Positions 32,613-44,075 are shown, counted from the first letter of the stretch. The stretch: DNA of 64,000 bases from Druceiella hillmani (GCA_039881145.1 JAYKKI010000060.1:3658501-3722500); one strand, 5' to 3'. Program-made: numbers and translations. The notes: generated from the letters alone by a model not told the origin.

Positions 32613-34213
32613 ATATACAAAGTGCACCATCGTTGTCTGCGTTCAAAAGTCGTCTGAAAATACATTATCTATCATAATTTGACAGATCCTAATCCCTTCC
32701 ATTATAACCCATCCTTGTCCCTCCATACTCCCAAAGTGTCGTTTTGCTTTGGTTTTTAATTAATATTATTTTATTACCGCGCAACAATATGTATTTTATA
32801 TTTTAAACTACAAATATACAAAGTGCACCATCGTTGTCTGCGTTCAAAAGTCGTCTGAAAATACATTATCTATCATAATTTGACAGATCCTAATCCCTTC
32901 CATTATAACCCATTCTTGTCCCTCCATACTCACAAAGTGTCGTTTTGCTTTGGTTTTTAATTAATATTATTTTATTACCGCGCAACAATATGTATTTTAT
33001 ATTTTAAACTACAAATATACAAAGTGCACCCTCGTTGTCTGCGTTCAAAAGTCGTCTGAAAATACATTATCTATCATAATTTGACAGATCCTAATCCCAT
33101 CCATTATAACCCATCCTTGTTCCTCCATACTCCTAAAGTGTCATTTTGCTTTGGTTTTTAATTAATATTATTTTATTACCGCGCAATATTATGTATTTTA
33201 TATTTTAAACTACAAATATACAAAGTGCACCATCGTTGTTTGCGTTCAAAAGTCGTCTGAAAATACATTATCTATCATAATTTGACAGATCCTAATCCCT
33301 TCCATTATAACCCATCCTTGTCCCTCCATACTCCCAAAGTGTCGTTTTGCTTTGGTTTTTAATTAATATTATTTTATTACCGCGCAACAATATGTATTTT
33401 ATATTTTAAACTACAAATATACAAAGTGCACCCTCGTTGTCTGCGTTCAAAAGTCGTCTGAAAATACATTATCTATCATAATTTGACAGATCCTAATCCC
33501 TTCCATTATAACCCATCCTTGTCCCTCCATACTCCCAAAGTGTCGTTTTGCTTTGGTTTTTAATTAATATTATTTTATTACCGCGCAACAATATGTATTT
33601 TATATTTTAAACTACAAATATACAAAGTGCACCCTCGTTGTCTGCGTTCAAAAGTCGTCTGAAAATACATTATCTATCATAATTTGACAGATCCTAATCC
33701 CATCCATTATAACCCATCCTTGTTCCTCCATACTCCTAAAGTGTCATTTTGCTTTGGTTTTTAATTAATATTATTTTATTACCGCGCAATATTATGTATT
33801 TTATATTTTAAACTACAAATATACAAAGTGCACCATCGTTGTCTGCGTTCAAAAGTCGTCTGAAAATACATTATCTATCATAATTTGACAGATCCTAATC
33901 CCTTCCATTATAACCCATCCTTGTCCCTCCCTAGTCTTAAAGTATCGTTTTGCTTTGATTTTTAATTAATATTATTTTATTACCGCGCAATATTATGTAT
34001 TTTATATTTTAAACGACAAATATACAAAGTGCACCATCGTTGTCTGCGTTCAAAAGTCGTCTGAAAATACATTATCTATCATAATTTGACAGATCCTATT
34101 CTCTTCCTTAGTATTCTAATCCTTGTCCCTCCATACTCCTAAAGTGTCATTTTGCTTTGGTTTTTAATTAATATCATTTTATTACCACACATTATTATAT
34201 ATTTTATATTTTA
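32606..34213 (+). repeat. 201-bp tandem array made from a LINE 3' end, 8 copies
   Basis: ACTACAAATATACAAAGTGC recurs at 32606, 32807, 33008, 33209, 33410, 33611, 33812 and 34013 (ACGAC in the last), exactly 201 bp apart. Each unit holds the last ~25 LINE codons (NIQSAPSLSAFKSRLKIHYLS), the stop and the proximal 3' UTR. Copies 3 and 6 share several unique changes (CCATCCATT, TTGTTCCTCC, GTGTCATTTTG, CAATATTATG), indicating a three-unit, 603-bp higher-order repeat. The last copies are more diverged. Confidence 0.97.
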
Positions 34214-34380
34214 AGTAGAAATAATAAATGTTTATAAACCACTTACAGTCTGATGTGGCATTTAATGTTCTCATCCAATTCATTGTGGCTATAAGAGATT
34301 ACTCTTGTAGCAGTAAGTCTGACACTGTATACTTAGTTTTCTAAGTTTGCAGAAATAATAAATAAATAGATAAATATGTA
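34214..34380 (+). repeat. LINE 3' UTR end and tail after the array
   Basis: AGAGATTACTCTTGTAGCAG, TAAGTCTGACACTGTATAC and a final AATAATAAATAAATAGATAAA match the 3' end of the LINE at 23325-23890 (reverse strand there). This marks the true 3' terminus beyond the tandem units. Confidence 0.7.
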
Positions 34381-34975
34381 CATATATTCCATATTTTTGG
34401 AGATATTGTTAATAAAATCAAAGTAGTTGAAGAAAAAGTCGCTGGTCTGGGCACTTAGTAATGAACGCTGGAAAAACTATTAAAGATACACTAACTTTCC
34501 TTTCTATAGAAAAGTCTGGGAAAACATTTATCTATCTTTTATAAATAAGACGGAGACTGCTTTTTTCGATTCAAAAGATTTCAATAGATAAAAATTGAAT
34601 CATCACACTTAATAATTTGGATTAGTGGTTTAGGAGAAATAAAAATGTATCTGAAATTATGCCTAAGTAGAAATGTGCATTTTAATGACATTGTGTGAGA
34701 TGGATACACACATGAAGAGGGGGTAAGAAGGTAGTGGAAATGGGTACAAAGGCATAGGGGTAAAGCTCAGGATTAATACACGCACAAAAAATAATTATTA
34801 AAAAATCTTCAGAATCAGACAATTTAATTGCGTCCGTACGAAGTCTTCTCAGGAGTTGTTTTTTCATCCGGTAGAAAGACACTTAAAGCATTTTTTTATG
34901 TTTTCCAAACTATTGACATAACATCATTTAAATAGTTTGTAAAAAAACAATTTTTGCGTCTTTTATTGTGTGTTT
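34381..34975. other. Spacer without recognised feature
   Basis: AT-rich; one short minus frame at 34682-34882 with no recognisable product. Confidence 0.5.
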
Positions 34976-34979
34976 AAAT

Positions 34980-35570
34980 AAAATGAAACGTGGTGAAATA
35001 CCTACTGTTCCTGTAATGCTAATTGTATCATTTTCGACAGCAATTTTTATCAAAACTAAACGGTAAATCATTTGTTTTTTTTTATGTTAATAAAACATAA
35101 CTTTACATTAAATTAATTTTTAGAAAGGAAAAGTGTTGTGAAATTTCTGCTTTTGTATGAATCTGTAATGTTCATTGTACAATTTTTGAGAGCGATTTTA
35201 ACAAAAACTAAATGGTAAATAATTTTTTTTTCAAAATGTTAATAAAACATAATTTTACATTAACTCAGCTTTTTAGACAAATCGTTCGACGCGTTTTTTA
35301 AATAAAATGAAAAGTGTGGTGAAACTAGGACTTTTGTATGTACCTATAATATATGCAATTTATGAGAGCTATTTTTATCACAACTAAACGGTAAATAATT
35401 TGTTTTTCTTTATATATTAATAAAACCTCATTTTACATTAGTTTTTTAGATAAATTATTTTTAAATGAAATGAAAAGTGTGGTGAAATTTCTACTTTTGT
35501 ACCTACCTGTAACGTTGACTTTACCATTTTTGGGGCGATTTTTACCAAAACTAAACGGTAAATAATGAGT
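34980..35570. repeat. Variable-length tandem repeat (~152-176 bp), 4 copies
   Basis: AACTAAAYGGTAAAT recurs at about 35056, 35208, 35384 and 35551. Other shared blocks are AAATAAAATGAAAMGTGK.GGTGAAA, TTAATAAAACATAA and TTTTACATTA. Unlike other arrays here the spacing varies (152, 176, 167 bp). Confidence 0.85.
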
Positions 35571-35800
35571 GGTACGCGTAAAACGTATGCGTGGTACCTC
35601 TGCTGTTCATATGTAGCGTCTGAGGCGTACATTTACAACGCGCGCATGCGTCACACTATCTTATTCAATAGCTTTTTATCGTTGTGTATACGTCGCTCTC
35701 TTTTGTTCCACTTCCATGGCGTCGGAATACACAGCTCCCTTTCTCATTCTCTCTACGTCACATCTTTCTTCTCTTTCATATAACGAAATGTGCCTAAACG
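35571..35800. other. GC-richer segment, unrecognised
   Basis: It contains GTACGCGTAAAACGTATGCG, CAACGCGCGCATGCGTCAC and pyrimidine-rich CTCTCTTTTG/TCATTCTCTC tracts. It begins exactly where the preceding array ends. The plus frame 35565-35783 has no recognisable product. It could be an LTR, promoter or element end; not resolved. Confidence 0.3.
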
Positions 35801-36047
35801 TGACGCGACCTTACAATTTTACTCTCAATTCTCGTCCACTTATCATTTATCGAATCGCCGCCTAAGAAATTTCTCTTGAAAAATTATATTTTCATATAAA
35901 TATTGTCGAATGTTAGTTATTGATTTGTTCAGATTAATATTATTCATTACTATGCCTAATCTCAAATTTCTACGTCAGAAGGTTTCCGAGAAAAAGGCCA
36001 GGGACAGACGAAGAGTCGGACACGTGATTGGTCTTATAAGAGTTCCT

Positions 36048-36300
36048 TTATACTTTTGAGGTACGAAACCTTAAAAGCAGTTTGCCTTTTAAGGAGATGT
36101 AGTTAAAAGCAAAATAGTTCTCCAAGACTTCTTGCCACTCCAGCAACACACTGTACTTATCGGAGCCCCCTAGCGTTATCGGGGATGCACGCTTTCCTAT
36201 CACCCCCTTTAGGGCGTACAGCTCCCCTGCCTGCGCCCCCTCGGGGCACCCCGTCCCCTGGGAGACGATGATCAGCGCGACCATCGATATGCCGAGTGGG
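36048..36300 (-). CDS. Unrecognised 78-codon reading frame in GC-rich DNA
   Basis: The minus-strand frame from ATG at 36284 to a stop at 36048 begins MVALIIVSQGTGCPEGAQAG and continues with ELYALKGVIGKR and SDKYSVLLEWQEVLENYF. Its first ~120 bp is strongly GC-rich (CCCCTCGGGGCACCCC), unlike anything nearby, and the start could be read as a short hydrophobic leader. The 3' part (KGKLLLRFRTSKV) runs into TTTTAAGGTTTCGTACCTCAAAAG, the head of the dispersed lepidopteran repeat, so the frame probably fuses an unknown GC-rich fragment to a repeat. No family recognised; a transposon fragment or exon piece is possible. Confidence 0.25.
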
Positions 36301-36539
36301 AAACGCTAAGAATTTAACGCTTAAATTCGAATATGGGTGTGGTTGAATGAAACTTGGAAGTTATTTCTGAAGATAAGATGTTTGATATATTTTGATGAGA
36401 GCTAAAATCGAAAGCCTTACATTCGATATTTTCATTATTATATAAGAATTTATTTACGTCATGTAACAACTATTTTAGTAACTACTAGTAGCGATTCTGT
36501 CCACTTTACCGGGGATGAGTTGTGCTATGTTACACACAT

Positions 36540-36625
36540 TTAGGGGTTGTTAGCCAAATGGTAAAAACGCTTCCCTTTTATTATTCCAGTCAATTAAGGA
36601 TCAAACCTCGGTAGAAAAGCAGGAA
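36540..36625 (+). repeat. Degenerate tRNA-like (SINE?) segment
   Basis: GTTAGCCAAATGGTAAAAACG resembles an A box and AAGGATCAAACCTCGG a weak B box, followed by AATAATAATAATA. Too degenerate to be a tRNA gene. Confidence 0.25.
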
Positions 36626-36649
36626 AACCGAATATTAATAATAATAATA

Positions 36650-37970
36650 TTTTTAACATATAAATTACTTTGTAAAGTGTACTATGCATCCGGTATGGCA
36701 GTATATGTAGCATTATCCTATGAACGGACGTAAGCTTCTCGCCCTTCGCGCCATATCTCGGAAACTGTTAACCATACAAAAAAATGTTTGTAATCAAAGT
36801 TGTAGAGAATTAGATGCCCTGAAATTTTTGTATGAGACCCTAATGACATGCGAGGAATAGAAAGCGAGTATTTGCAAAAAAACGATTTACGTGACCTTTG
36901 AGTTTTGATATATAAACTAACGGACATAATATCTTGTGAGATCGTTCATCCCGTCTTTAGAAATAAAAATAAAGATTTATGCAAATTTTCGATTTTTCTT
37001 CTTCCATTGCAGATTTTAACCTGTTTTTCTCCTTATTTGACTATATTAGCTGCAATTTCGCCATGTTTTTCGACTGTATATCTATAATAACTTTTAACAA
37101 CATTATTATTTTTTTTGCTTTGAGCCCGATTTTTATGAAATTTTATAGGAAAATATAGTTGGCCTGTGTGTATGTAAGTATTGTAGGTATGTATGTATGT
37201 TCATCGCACAGTCTAGCGCTTAAAGCACTGGACCCGTTTTGATGAGAAAATCATTGCCTAATTTGTATGGACTCTGGTTTGTTTGCGTATACAACCAAAT
37301 GCATACCATGTGAAAGGTTTGTATCTGCATTCTTAATTACTCTAAAAATGCATTTATTTTTTTGTCGATTTAAGAACTAAGAAGATATTGATAGAGACTT
37401 TAATTTAATTAAATTAATTTTGCCCAAGAACGATTATTTATTATGTGAATTAAATAAAGCATGTACATGTACACAGGATATCTATCTAATAAAAAGAAAA
37501 ATCTTATTTTCAAACTCTACATAGAAGAAAAAAACAGAGCGTGTTAATTGTCTAAATTAAAATGGGCCCAGTAATGATATTACATTATTGTGGTACCTAT
37601 TTAAAATAATATATTGAGGTGAATATTTAGTTTTTAAGTTAATTTAAATAAAAGTTTACGAAAAATAAAACGTATGTAGAACTCCGTAAATAATATAATA
37701 ATCTGCCTAGGTATATGGCCTGTGAGAGAGTAGAGGCTAACTTATCATATGTTAAGAAGTAGACGTAACTAGCTAAAAATGGAGCCGCAGTTATATTAAA
37801 AATGCTGGTGACTCCAGTAACATTTCTGATCACGTAAAACGTACCAGTGTGTTTATAGAATTTTTGTTTTTAATTTATTTTTGAAGTGAATACTTCTTTA
37901 GGCCCACCATGTATACTTTTTCTAAGCAGTGACCGAAACTGAGCCATCACGTTCGGGTCGGTGAGACTGA
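36650..37970. other. Spacer without recognised gene
   Basis: Contains a short (TATG)n stretch near 37170-37200 and a phrase CTTAAAGCACTGGACCCG that looks like part of a dispersed repeat. The frames at 36718, 36905 and 37639 have no recognisable product. Confidence 0.45.
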
Positions 37971-37972
37971 AT

Positions 37973-38066
37973 CGGGTAAACTCGGCCCTCTTCGCCACAG
38001 GCCAAGTGAGTTCACTGTTCGGGTAAACTCGGCTCGTTTCGGCATCGGCTGAGCGAGTTCACTGTG
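37973..38066. repeat. 47-bp tandem duplication, GC-rich
   Basis: CGGGTAAACTCGGCYCKYTTCG at 37973 and 38020, each ending GCGAGTTCACTGT or AGTGAGTTCACTGT. The segment 37925-38070 as a whole is GC-rich with repeated GTTCGGGT and TCACTGT phrases. Confidence 0.85.
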
Positions 38067-38129
38067 TAACACAAAGTGCATCGTTTCAAGAATTATGTTT
38101 AATTTTTTGTTAATATTTTAATTGAGTAC

Positions 38130-38160
38130 AATCATCATCATCATCATCATCATCATCATA
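38130..38160. repeat. (ATC)n microsatellite
   Basis: Nine to ten ATC units, directly abutting the 5' end of the Helitron copy. Confidence 0.95.
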
Positions 38161-38567
38161 TATATTAATACGCTAAGGTTAAGATGTTACACTCCCTTTT
38201 TAGAAAAAAACCTCACAACGAATCCACATAAATTATATATCATTTTATAGATAATTGCTTGCTCTACCGGCATCCACAACTAAAAAATTTATTATTGCTA
38301 TTGTTTTTGCAAATTAATTAATTATTAAAATTATATACACAAAACAGCAACGCTGCCATCTAACGGCTCAACGTCAATATGATTGACGGTCGGTAAAATT
38401 TTTGTTTAATTTCAAATCCACTCACTTATAAATAAAGTGGCGCTTTATCTCAATGCTTTTGATACTTGCGCCTCTATATGTCAATTTTAGTACAATATTT
38501 GTTTGATCTGTCATCTGAGCTTCATAATGGAATAAATAATGTTAAGACTTCGCACGGGTCACGCTAG
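38160..38567 (+). mobile_element. Non-autonomous Helitron, inverted relative of 21905-22398
   Basis: The 5' end is near 38160 (TATTAATACGCTAAGG) and the 3' end GACTTCGCACGGGTCACGCTAG is followed by T at 38568. Colinear with the reverse complement of 21905-22398. It lacks ~90 bp before the 3' end, including the left half of the terminal hairpin, so only the right hairpin arm remains. Confidence 0.8.
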
Positions 38568-38579
38568 TTTAATATATTA

Positions 38580-39245
38580 CGCGTATATTATTTTATTTTT
38601 AGTTTAGTTTAACTTCTATCGTGTGGTCGTAAGTTCACACCAGTTTTTTTTTGCTATTGTTCAAGTACTTCACGATAACATTAGCGCAACGGTTAATACT
38701 TTATACCATAATTAGCTTAGTAAATAAAAAAGTATATTATTTTATTTTTTTTCGAGATCGAGTAAATGAATAATTATGCACTATAGGATCTATCGTAACG
38801 CTATCCGTATATGTTGTTCAAAATATTTTTTTTAATTTTGATTAGTTTGGTTTGTATATTGACTAATTTAAAGTAAACGCAAGCAATCGTCAAGAATAAT
38901 ATTTTCTAAATATAGTGCCGTTAAATGTAATGGCCAGCCATTCGATAATAAGCACCGAACCCTGTCGACAATAATAAAACATGTTGGTCAAAAATGTGTA
39001 TTTCAGCGAATCAATTAAGTACACAAAAAATTACTATATATAGAGTGTGGTGTATCATTAGAAAGCGCTCGTTACAGGTTTTTTTTCAAAATTTTAGGCA
39101 TAGTGCCTAAAATCTACACGCAAAAAATTTTTTTCCGCCCCTTATTACCGAAACTAATCAACCTAAAATTATTTTTTTTAGTAGTAATAGTAATAAGTAT
39201 TTTTTGGCTTCCATCTTTCTAAAGGTTCCAGCAAAATCGTATCAA
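38580..39245. other. Spacer without recognised feature
   Basis: AT-rich with T and A runs; nothing recognised. Confidence 0.5.
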
Positions 39246-39249
39246 TTAA

Positions 39250-39306
39250 CCTAGATCTTATAATATTTTAAAATGCACCATATTTTAAAATATTATAAGA
39301 TCTAGG
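39250..39306. repeat. Perfect 25-bp inverted repeat at the edge of the 99-bp satellite
   Basis: Arms 39250-39274 and 39282-39306 are exact reverse complements around a 7-nt loop GCACCAT. The right arm (ATTATAAGATCTAGG...) is the end of the first satellite unit, so the left arm is an inverted stub of the same unit. Confidence 0.92.
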
Positions 39307-40670
39307 ATACGGTTACGCCTATGAAAGATATAGTGGCAATATATTAACGCTGTGAAAAAGTTAATACTTCTAAACAGTTTAATAGAAATATTATAAGAGC
39401 TAGGATACGGTTACGCATATGAAAGATATAGTAGGCAATATATTAACGCTGTGGAAAAGTTAGTACTTCTAAACACTTTAATAGAAATATTATAAGATCT
39501 AAGATACGGTTACGCATATGAAAGATATAGTGGCAATATATTAACGCTGTGAAAAAGTTAATACTTCTAAACAGTTTAATAGAAATATTATAAGATCTAG
39601 GATACGGTTACGACTATGAAAGATATAGTAGGCAATATATTAACGCTGTGGAAAAGTTAGTACTTCTAAACACTTTAATAGAAATATTATAAGATCTAAG
39701 ATACGGTTACGCCTATGAAAGATATAGTAGGCAATATATTAACGCTGTGAAAAAGTTAATACTTCTAAATAGTTTAACATAAATATTATAAGATCTAGGA
39801 TACGGTTACGCCTATGAAAGATATAGTAGGCAATATAATACTCTGTGAAAAAGTTAATACTTCTAAACAGTTTAATAGAAATATTATAAGATCTAGGATA
39901 CTGTTACGACTATGAAAGATATAGTAGGCAATGTATTAACGCTGTGAAAAAGTTAATACTTCTAAACAGTTTAATAGAAATATTATAAGATCTAGGATAC
40001 GGTTACGACTATGAAAGATATAGTAGGCAATATATTAACGCTGTTAAAAAGTTAATACTTCTAAACAGTTTAATAGAAATATTATAAGATCTAAGATACG
40101 GTTACGCTTATGAAAGATATAGTAGGCAATATAATACTCTGTGAAAAAGTTAATACTTCTAAACAGTTTCATAGAAATATTACAAGATCTAAGATACGGT
40201 TACGCCTATGAAAGATATAGTAGGCAATATATTAACGCTGTGAAAAAGTTAATACTTCTAAATAGTTTAACAGAAATATTATAAGATCTAGGATACGGTT
40301 ACGCCTATGAAAGATATAGTAGGCAATATATTAATGCTGTGAAAAAGTTAATACTTCTAAATAGTTTAACAGAAATATTATAAGATCTAGGATACGGTTA
40401 CGCTTATGAAAGATATAGTAGGCAATATATTAATGCTGTGAAAAAGTTAATACTTCTAAATAGTTTAATAGAAATATTATAAGGTCTAAGATACGGTTAC
40501 GCCTATGAAAGATATAGTAGGCAATATATTAACGCTGTGAAAAAGTTAGTACTTCTAAACAGTTTAATAGAAATATTGTAAGATTTAAGATAGTGTTACG
40601 CCTATGAAAGATATAGTAGGCAATATATTAACGCTGTGAAAAAGTTAATGCTTCTAAATAGAAATACTGT
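39285..40670 (+). repeat. 99-bp satellite array, ~14 copies
   Basis: RGATACGGTTACGCCTATGA recurs at 39305, 39403, 39502, 39600, 39699, 39798, 39896, 39995, 40094, 40192, 40291, 40390, 40489 and 40588: alternately 98 and 99 bp. The first four units alternate in type (GTGGCAAT with GTGAAAAAG; GTAGGCAAT with GTGGAAAAG), a two-unit higher-order repeat. The monomer matches the GCCTGTGAAAGATATRGTAG module of the dispersed repeat at 4003 and 7655. Confidence 0.97.
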
Positions 40671-40679
40671 ACTGTACTG

Positions 40680-41540
40680 TGTTTCCAAACGCTTAAATGT
40701 GTATGGAACTTTCGTAGTGCAAGATCCACTCGTGTTTGACAAGTTCTTTTATTACGTGAACGATGAAATAAATGGGTCTTAAGAACATTAGAGATGAAAA
40801 TATCTCAATTCTCCGGGACTTACAACTATGCTGTCGTAGTAAAGAATGAAGCCCGTGTGAAGACGTTTTAAGCGGTAAAAGTTTGGTTTGTATACATCTG
40901 CAGGCCAATTTGATCATGATTCTTCAGCATTTGGAATTTTTTTTGTAAATAGCTTCAAACATTTTTTAATTTTCTCCCAAATCCCTAAAAAAATTGTAAT
41001 TATCAAAATAGTCTAAAAAATGGTCAAACAATTTTTTAAAAACTTTTTACACTTTTAATACTTTATAATAAAGTACCATAATTCCAGGAGAAATGTATAT
41101 ATAAGGTACCTCTAATGCAAAACCTGAATAAATTCCATGTTCCTAAAGGTTCGTACACAGATCACGCCAGCCGCACAGCGAGACTTGTAAGATGGAGACG
41201 ATTGACTGAAATTTTTAAAACTTTATTTCTTCAAAATTTTATCAGACGCGGAATCGACACTATCGTTTTCATTCCAATCTAGTTCTGAGATAAGGACACA
41301 TGTTTTTTTAACTATGTTATAGCTTTTTCTCTGCATTTAATATAGAAAATATGTAACAAATATGCGTGAACACATAATTGTATACCTTAAAAAAAAGTAG
41401 AAATATTTTTTTCAATACCTCGGAATACAATAAACGGTTGTATGTTCTAAATATAATAGCAAATATCTTTTGTGTATTATGTATTTTAAAATGTAATGGA
41501 AAATATCTATCAATACTTTTTATGGGACATCTTCTTCAAG
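40680..41540. other. Spacer without recognised feature
   Basis: AT-rich; short frames at 40693-40917 (minus) and 41378-41665 (plus) with no recognisable product. Confidence 0.5.
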
Positions 41541-41544
41541 AGAT

Positions 41545-42290
41545 GAAAGTTTTTAAAAGCTTTTGTAGTGCGTGGACTCCACTTCTCCCTTTATATACGC
41601 GTAATTATATATCTGCTAATAGTTTAAGCTATGTGCCTCGCCATGATAGTCTGCTAATAGTTTAAGCTCTGTGCCTGGCCATGATAGTCTGCGACACGTC
41701 AATATATACTGTATTTCTCCCTTTATATACGCGTAATTATATATCTGCTAATAGTTTAAGCTATGTGCCTCGCCATGATAGTCTGCTAATAGTTTAAGCT
41801 CTGTGCCTGGCCATGATAGTCTGCGACACGTCAATATATACTGTATTTCTCCCTTTATATACGCGTAATTATATATCTGCTAATAGTTTAAGCTCTGTGC
41901 CTCGCCATGATATTCTGCTAATAGTTTAAGCTCTGTGCCTGGCCATGATAGTCTGCGACACGTCAATATATACTGTATTTCTCCCTTTATATACGCATAA
42001 TTATATATCTGCTAATAGTTTAAGCTCTGTGCCTCGCCATGATATTCTGCTAATAGTTTAAGCTCTGTGCCTCGCCATGTAGACTCCATTTCTCCCTTTA
42101 TATATTTGTAATTATATATCTGCTAATAGTTTAAGGTCTGTGCCTCACCATGATAGTCTGCGACACGTCAGTTTTTAAAAGCTTCTGTAGTACGTAGACT
42201 CCAGTTCTCCCTTTATATATTTGTAATTATATATCTGTTAATAGTTTAAGCTCTGTGCCTCGTCATGATAGTCCGCGACACGTAAATGCG
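41545..42290. repeat. 132-bp tandem repeat with internal ~45-bp subrepeat, ~6 copies
   Basis: CTCCCTTTATATACGCGTAA recurs at 41585, 41717, 41849 and 41981 (132 bp each), then at 42092 and 42207 with shorter units. Within a unit CTGCTAATAGTTTAAGCTCT plus GTGCCTSGCCATGATA occurs twice. The shorter units carry one subrepeat, so unit length tracks subrepeat number. Confidence 0.95.
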
Positions 42291-42497
42291 AACCTTGTTA
42301 TCATTTTGATGGTTACTTTATGCTTGATTTAATTTCGATGTACGCAATTAGAATAAGTAGACCTTTCCAAGCGATATTTAATGTGATTTTATTAAACTTA
42401 ATTATCCTATTTTGACTTCATCACTGTTTTATGCTGGCAAACGTTTCTCTCGTACGAAAAATTATGTCAGAAAAGTTGATTGACAAAACATAAAAAT

Positions 42498-42796
42498 AAA
42501 AAAATATATATAGAATATATTTGGCGGTAATTTTGTAGAAATTCATTATTCACAATTAAATGAAACTACGTGCTGTAGCATTATTTCTACTTTCTTTAAT
42601 TTCTTTACCACGACCTAGGTTTCGTTGCGTTACAACAGGTGGGCAATAAGCAAAGAATCTTTGCTAATTGCCCACAAAGATCTTTGCTAATATCCCACCT
42701 AAAGATGTAATACAACGAAACCTAGGTCATGGTAAAGAACTTAAAGAAAGTAGAAATAATACCACAGTTCCATTTAGTTATGAAAAAAAATATATA
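42498..42796 (-). mobile_element. Foldback retroelement-like repeat, copy 4
   Basis: Body about 42511-42783. Flanking duplications are AAAAAAATATATA (42498-42510 and 42784-42796), low complexity and so less certain. The left arm is complete (GAATATATTTGGCGG); the right arm is truncated after CATTTAGTTATG. The left arm lacks ACATCTTC within the hammerhead-like block and the loop carries extra TCTTTGCTAAT modules. Confidence 0.8.
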
Positions 42797-42989
42797 AATA
42801 GAAAAATAGCATTTTTTCACTAATTATTTTATCTTTCCTTCTGTTTTTAGATACAATATATGTATCGTAGTTCATTGCAGTACCATAATACCGAACTGCG
42901 GGGAGAAAATATTACAGCTGTAGCAGTCGTTTTGAAAATGTCCTAAAAATTAGCTGGTTTTTTTATTTAATTATTTAGACTTCAACGTA

Positions 42990-43090
42990 TTTGCTATATT
43001 AGCAATATTTTGCTATATATTGTTATATATGCTATATTTATATATATATTATATATTTATTATATAATTGCTATATTAGCAATATCCAGT
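42990..43090. repeat. AT-rich palindromes
   Basis: ATTGCTATATTAGCAAT-type palindromes occur at ~42994 (TTGCTATATTAGCAA) and ~43068, enclosing a TATA-rich core. Possible cruciform; no element assigned. Confidence 0.5.
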
Positions 43091-43164
43091 CAAACAAAAC
43101 ACCTGAAGTTGTGAACTTAGTGTTTTTGAAGATTACAATATGTTGTCAATGAAATGTTATAAAA

Positions 43165-43480
43165 TTAACTATACATTACGATATAACAATTAATAACCTA
43201 ACTATGTAGTAAAGATTAATCTAATGGTAAATAAATTAACAAATAATTTAGATATTAACATGGATGGGAAAAATGGATAGGATAGGAGAAGAAGTTAGGT
43301 AGTGACATGGAATGAAGATCGGAATATATTCTTCAGGCGACTTTGGAAACATAAATCGATATTGCGTTTCGAATGTTATGATCAGGTATATTCCAGAGTA
43401 TGTACAATGACGGAGTACTCGTAGAAGGTGGTATACTCAGTAATGAGGAGAGCGAAGAGTAGAAGTACAGAATGTAAACC
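43165..43480 (-). pseudogene. LINE 3' end, uninterrupted paralogue of 23935-24480
   Basis: Colinear with both halves of the interrupted copy. The minus strand of ~43300-43400 encodes a degenerate ...SRLKNIFRS C-terminus after YEYSVIVHTLEYT; the 3' UTR runs to ~43165. It provides the empty-site allele for the foldback insertion at 24038. Confidence 0.65.
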
Positions 43481-43796
43481 AAAGCCAAGGATCCCTAGCG
43501 CCTTGAATCTGGAATTGAATAAGACGGACTAAAAGATATCTTCAATCTGGATAATTTAATCTTAAACCAAATTTTATCTTAATCTGACCATCTGTTGAGA
43601 TGAAGATAGCAAAGAAAGACGCATATGTCTACACACACCCAAACAAACTGGCAGAAAGGTAGATACAAAATGTTTACATTATCGTAATAAACATATTATG
43701 ATAATAATCATAATAATAATTTATAAAATTGTTCAAGAACGAAATGAAATTACAAAATAATCAAAAAAATCACCGTTCACGTAACGCTAGAAAACT

Positions 43797-43797
<1 letters not shown>

Positions 43798-43855
<58 letters not shown>
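43798..43855. repeat. (TA)n microsatellite
   Basis: TA run; the plus frame across it translating to YIYIYI is an artefact. Confidence 0.97.
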
Positions 43856-43857
<2 letters not shown>

Positions 43858-43867
43858 CATGCACTGG

Positions 43868-44075
43868 CGATGAGAGGAAGAGAGAAAGAAAATGTGCGCG
43901 CGCACTGCTCTCTCTTGCTCCTACAGTGTGATACAGACAATAGGCTTGCACTGTCTCTTAGATATACGAAACATAACTGGCTATGATTGAAAAAGAGAAA
44001 GAAAATGTGTGCTCGCACCTCTCTCTCTTGTCCCTACAGTAATATACGAAACGTAACCCTCTCTCTTTCTGTCTT
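43868..44075. repeat. Imperfect ~120-bp duplication with palindromic GC core
   Basis: AGAGAAAGAAAATGTGCGCGC at 43878 and AGAGAAAGAAAATGTGTGCTC at 43994 head two units with TCTCTCTTG, CCTACAGT and ATATACGAAACRTAAC. The first contains the palindrome GTGCGCGCGCAC. Confidence 0.7.

Noticed and set aside
39285..40670. Centromeric alpha-satellite-like array
   Set aside because: About 1.4 kb in total and derived from a local dispersed repeat; Lepidoptera are holocentric, so a centromere claim is not supported.
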